Source: Leisingera sp. ANG-M1 (GTDB lineage: Bacteria > Pseudomonadota > Alphaproteobacteria > Rhodobacterales > Rhodobacteraceae). From it: DNA of 64,000 nucleotides. The first letter of the stretch is position 1. Each line of letters opens with the position of its first letter. Below, in pieces: positions 61,852-64,000 of this stretch. The notes under the pieces are model-generated. The model did no database searches. It was not told the DNA's origin and saw only the letters and a program-made list of their open reading frames with translations. The stretch lies in NCBI RefSeq assembly GCF_000813745.1, contig NZ_JWLC01000021.1, positions 1 to 64,000 on the forward strand, written 5' to 3'. A program made the position numbers and the translations under genes.

Positions 61852-62690
61852 CGCGCATCCTCCCCTGCCGCCTGCAGCAGCGCCCGGCGGCACAGCTCCG
61901 CCGCCGCCTCCAGCCGGTAGCCCGCCGAGCCCCGCACATCGGACACCGGCGCCAGCGGCGCCAAGTGCAGCTCCGGATCAATGGGCAGATCCACCAGCTC
62001 CGAGACCCGCTGCCCGGTAAACTGCGCCTCCAGTCCCGGCAGCCGCTGCGCCACCGGCGAACAGCTGCCAACAGCCAGCGCCGCCCGGGTGATCACGCCT
62101 TGCTCCACGGTCACAACGGCAGCCGCCATCACAATTGAAATCACCAGATGCGTGCGGCTGCCCAGTTTGAGAAACGCCGCCCTGGCCTCCCCTGCCTGGC
62201 GCGGCACATGCACCGCCAGCACAAACTCGTCTGCCGCCAGATCCACCTGCCGCACCCCGGTGATGAAGTCCCGCAGCGCCACCAGCCGCACGCCGCGGTG
62301 CGACACCACTTCTACCTGCGCATCCAAGGCCAGCAGCGGCGGCACGCCATCAGCCGCGGGCGAGGCATTGCAGAGATTGCCGGCCACCGTCGCCCGGTTC
62401 TGGATCTGCCGCGAACCAACCTGCCGCGCCGCCTGTTTCAGCCCGTCAAAACAACCCGGCAGCGGCGTCTGAACAATGTCGGTCCAAGTGGCGGCCGCAC
62501 CGATCCGCCAGCCCTCCGCCGTTTCCTCAACCCCGCGCGCCCCGGCCAACCGGGTGATATCCATCACATCGCCGCATGCCCCTGCCGGCAGGCCTGGAAA
62601 GAAATCGGTGCACCCGGCGATCACCCTCGGCGAACCCCGGGCCAGGATCGAACAGGCCTCCTCAACATCTCTGGGCACCAGATACGGCAC
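61848..62690 (-). CDS. Molybdenum hydroxylase FAD-binding subunit
   Basis: 280 residues of the xanthine dehydrogenase M-subunit type. RVIAGCTDFFPGLPAG (about 20-35) and GSRQIQNRATVAGNLCNASPAAD (about 92-114) bind FAD. It passes electrons from the fused subunit to an acceptor. It overlaps the fused subunit's start by 4 nt and is the first gene of the operon, with the palindrome at 62712-62729 just 21 nt upstream of its ATG. Confidence 0.9.
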   Translation of the reverse strand: MPYLVPRDVEEACSILARGSPRVIAGCTDFFPGLPAGACGDVMDITRLAGARGVEETAEGWRIGAAATWTDIVQTPLPGCFDGLKQAARQVGSRQIQNRATVAGNLCNASPAADGVPPLLALDAQVEVVSHRGVRLVALRDFITGVRQVDLAADEFVLAVHVPRQAGEARAAFLKLGSRTHLVISIVMAAAVVTVEQGVITRAALAVGSCSPVAQRLPGLEAQFTGQRVSELVDLPIDPELHLAPLAPVSDVRGSAGYRLEAAAELCRRALLQAAGEDAR

Positions 62691-62711
62691 GCGCAGCCTC
62701 CCCGCAGCTTT

Positions 62712-62729
62712 TCGTTAGTATACAAACGA
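62712..62729. promoter_or_regulatory. MarR-type operator before the nicotinate-type operon
   Basis: TCGTTAGTATACAAACGA is an 18-bp dyad with one mismatch per half. It lies immediately upstream of the FAD-subunit gene and matches the site before enamidase (63343-63360) in 16 of 18 positions. Confidence 0.75.
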
Positions 62730-62810
62730 TATGGACGCAAAACACCTGAGTCAACACTCTTGGCCGCCAGCCAAGGCGCATCCCGCCAATTGCGGAAACT
62801 CAGCCGGGCT

Positions 62811-63257
62811 TCAGCCCAGCTTCTTCAACAGCTCCAGAAAGGTGTCTTTCTCAGACTCGGTCAGCGGCGCCAGCGTTGCCTCCGAAATCCTGTGCCCGGA
62901 CTCATACAGCTGCGGCACCAGACCGGCATGCTCTTCGGAAATTGACAGCATCAAACGCCGTTTGTCATTGGGGTCAGGCTGCAGCTGCACCAGCCCCTTC
63001 TTGCGCAGCCGGTCCACCACTCCCTTGATGGTGGCCACATCCATCGCGGTCCGCCGCCCCAGCTCGTTTTGCGAACAAGCCCCCCGCTCGGCCAGTTTCA
63101 CCAGCGCCGCAAACTGCGTCGGCGTCAGCTCCAGCGGCGCCAGCTTCTGAAAGATCGCCGCATGCCGCTGCCCGGCCAGCCGCATCAGATAGCCGACCTG
63201 CGCATCCAGCACATAGGCCGGGCGCTGCGTTTCATCTGTTCCGGACGGCTCACTCAC
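62811..63257 (-). CDS. MarR-family transcriptional regulator
   Basis: 148 residues of the MarR family with a winged helix (about 48-105: LTPTQFAALVKLAERGACSQNELGRRTAMDVATIKGVVDRLRKKGLVQ). In Pseudomonas putida the nicotinate-degradation repressor NicR is a MarR protein, so an analogous repressor here fits. It lies between the two operators and between the oxidative operon and enamidase, all probably its targets. Confidence 0.9.
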   Translation of the reverse strand: MSEPSGTDETQRPAYVLDAQVGYLMRLAGQRHAAIFQKLAPLELTPTQFAALVKLAERGACSQNELGRRTAMDVATIKGVVDRLRKKGLVQLQPDPNDKRRLMLSISEEHAGLVPQLYESGHRISEATLAPLTESEKDTFLELLKKLG

Positions 63258-63342
63258 GTCTGCGCTCCTTCAGGCAAGGCTCCCGCTCCCATAAGGCCAA
63301 CCCGGGCGCGCTGCAAACGCAAGCTTGAAATCGCTCCCAAAT

Positions 63343-63360
63343 TCGTTAGCATACAAACAA
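63343..63360. promoter_or_regulatory. MarR-type operator in the marR-enamidase gap
   Basis: TCGTTAGCATACAAACAA, 19 nt upstream of the enamidase ATG, is 16/18 identical to the site at 62712-62729. It is placed to control the plus-strand enamidase gene and probably marR itself. Confidence 0.72.
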
Positions 63361-63379
63361 ACAGCAAAGGGAGGCGCCG

Positions 63380-64000
63380 ATGGACAGCCCGGCAACCAAA
63401 CTGGTGATCAAGAACATTGGCCTCATGCTGACCGGCAAGCTCGAAGCCCCGGTTGCCGACGGCGACTGTGTGATCGCCGTGGACGGCAGGATCACCGCAT
63501 TCGGCTATGAAAAGGACCTCGACACCGAAGGCGCCGCAACCACTGTGGACGCCAAAGGCGTGACACTGGCTCCGGGGCTGATCGACAGCCATATCCACCC
63601 GGTGGTCGGCGACTACACCCCGCGCCAGCAGCAGCTGCACTGGATCGATTCCACCCTGCACGGCGGCGTGACCACGATGATCTCGGCAGGCGAAGTCCAC
63701 ATGCCGGGCCGCCCCAAGGATATCGTCGGCCTCAAGGCAATGGCGATTGCGGCGCAGCGCTGGTATGAAAACTTCCGCCCTTCCGGCGTCAAGGTGCTGG
63801 CCGGCGCGCCGGTGATCGAACACGGCATGGAGGAGCAGGACTTCAAAGACCTGGCCGATGCCGGGGTAAAGTTCCTGGGCGAAGTGGGCCTTGGCACGGT
63901 GAAGGACGGCAAGACCGCCAATCAGATGGTCAACTGGGCCCGCAAATACGGCATCCAGTCCACCATCCACACCGGCGGCCCCTCGATCCCCGGCTCCGGC
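63380..64000 (+). CDS. ena: Enamidase (amidohydrolase), 3' end beyond the window
   Basis: The visible 207 codons match Eubacterium barkeri enamidase, which hydrolyses 1,4,5,6-tetrahydro-6-oxonicotinate to ammonia and 2-formylglutarate. The amidohydrolase metal ligands H71 and H73 are in LIDSHIHPVVGDYTPRQ, and LHGGVTTMISAGEVHMPGRPKD and LGEVGLGTVKDGK are close to the known enzyme. The GGGAGG 7 nt before the ATG is a strong ribosome site. Roughly half the protein lies beyond the edge. It is divergent from marR. Confidence 0.9.
   Translation, partial: MDSPATKLVIKNIGLMLTGKLEAPVADGDCVIAVDGRITAFGYEKDLDTEGAATTVDAKGVTLAPGLIDSHIHPVVGDYTPRQQQLHWIDSTLHGGVTTMISAGEVHMPGRPKDIVGLKAMAIAAQRWYENFRPSGVKVLAGAPVIEHGMEEQDFKDLADAGVKFLGEVGLGTVKDGKTANQMVNWARKYGIQSTIHTGGPSIPGSG

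Noticed and set aside
1-64000. Mobile elements, CRISPR arrays, tRNA or rRNA genes
   Set aside because: I found no transposase or integrase, no regularly spaced direct repeats, and no cloverleaf or rRNA sequence; the only regularly spaced repeats are the three HipB operators.

Overview
The window is GC-rich, densely coded DNA from an alphaproteobacterium, most probably a marine Rhodobacteraceae (Roseobacter-group) species. The signs are many ATP-binding cassette (ABC) and tripartite (TRAP) solute transporters, betaine/sarcosine-type demethylases, MttB-family methyltransferases without pyrrolysine, an RirA-like iron site, and a Flp/Tad pilus locus. I found no rRNA, tRNA, CRISPR array, phage or insertion sequence; it reads as a chromosomal or large-replicon stretch of catabolic and uptake modules.

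Layout. 1-14780: a probable methylated-amine/betaine catabolism island. It holds a class III aminotransferase (cut by the window edge), a LysR regulator, an MttB-family methyltransferase with two tandem FAD/GcvT fusion demethylases, and an operon of a 2-oxoglutarate oxygenase plus a complete Dpp-type ABC transporter. 15450-22798: an operon of a proline-racemase-family enzyme, a TRAP transporter, a one-domain asparaginase and aspartase, with a divergent GlxA-type regulator. 22943-28102: an HxlR regulator divergent from an RND (MMPL) transporter, a LolA-like periplasmic protein and an outer-membrane barrel. 28134-37059: heme uptake (tonB-exbD-exbD-exbB-small protein-hmuR, divergent from hmuSTUV). 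37113-40748: a second LysR with an MttB-like/GcvT-like pair. 40796-44970: a methionine gamma-lyase locus (mdeB, mdeA, divergent mdeR). 44980-52433: a partial tad pilus locus (flp, cpaB, cpaE, tadA, tadB, tadC, luxR, cpaA) without a secretin gene. 53004-54541: a HipBA toxin-antitoxin pair with three phased operators. 54661-64000: a reductive nicotinate-type pathway, with a ferredoxin reductase, two tandem DUF1185 proteins, UPF0280, 6-hydroxynicotinate reductase, a two-gene molybdenum hydroxylase, a MarR regulator and the start of enamidase.

How the genes work together. The last module is the most striking. A molybdenum hydroxylase, a ferredoxin-type 6-hydroxynicotinate reductase and an enamidase make the first three steps of the pathway known from the anaerobe Eubacterium barkeri, here in a probable aerobe. 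Two near-identical 18-bp palindromes sit before the two divergent halves. The first island also seems to be a regulon: an exact 12-base sequence is repeated upstream of the demethylase operon and of the oxygenase/transporter operon, and a related site lies before the LysR gene. Most operons are compact, with 4-nt or 8-nt start/stop overlaps, and many ends are marked by strong GC hairpins.
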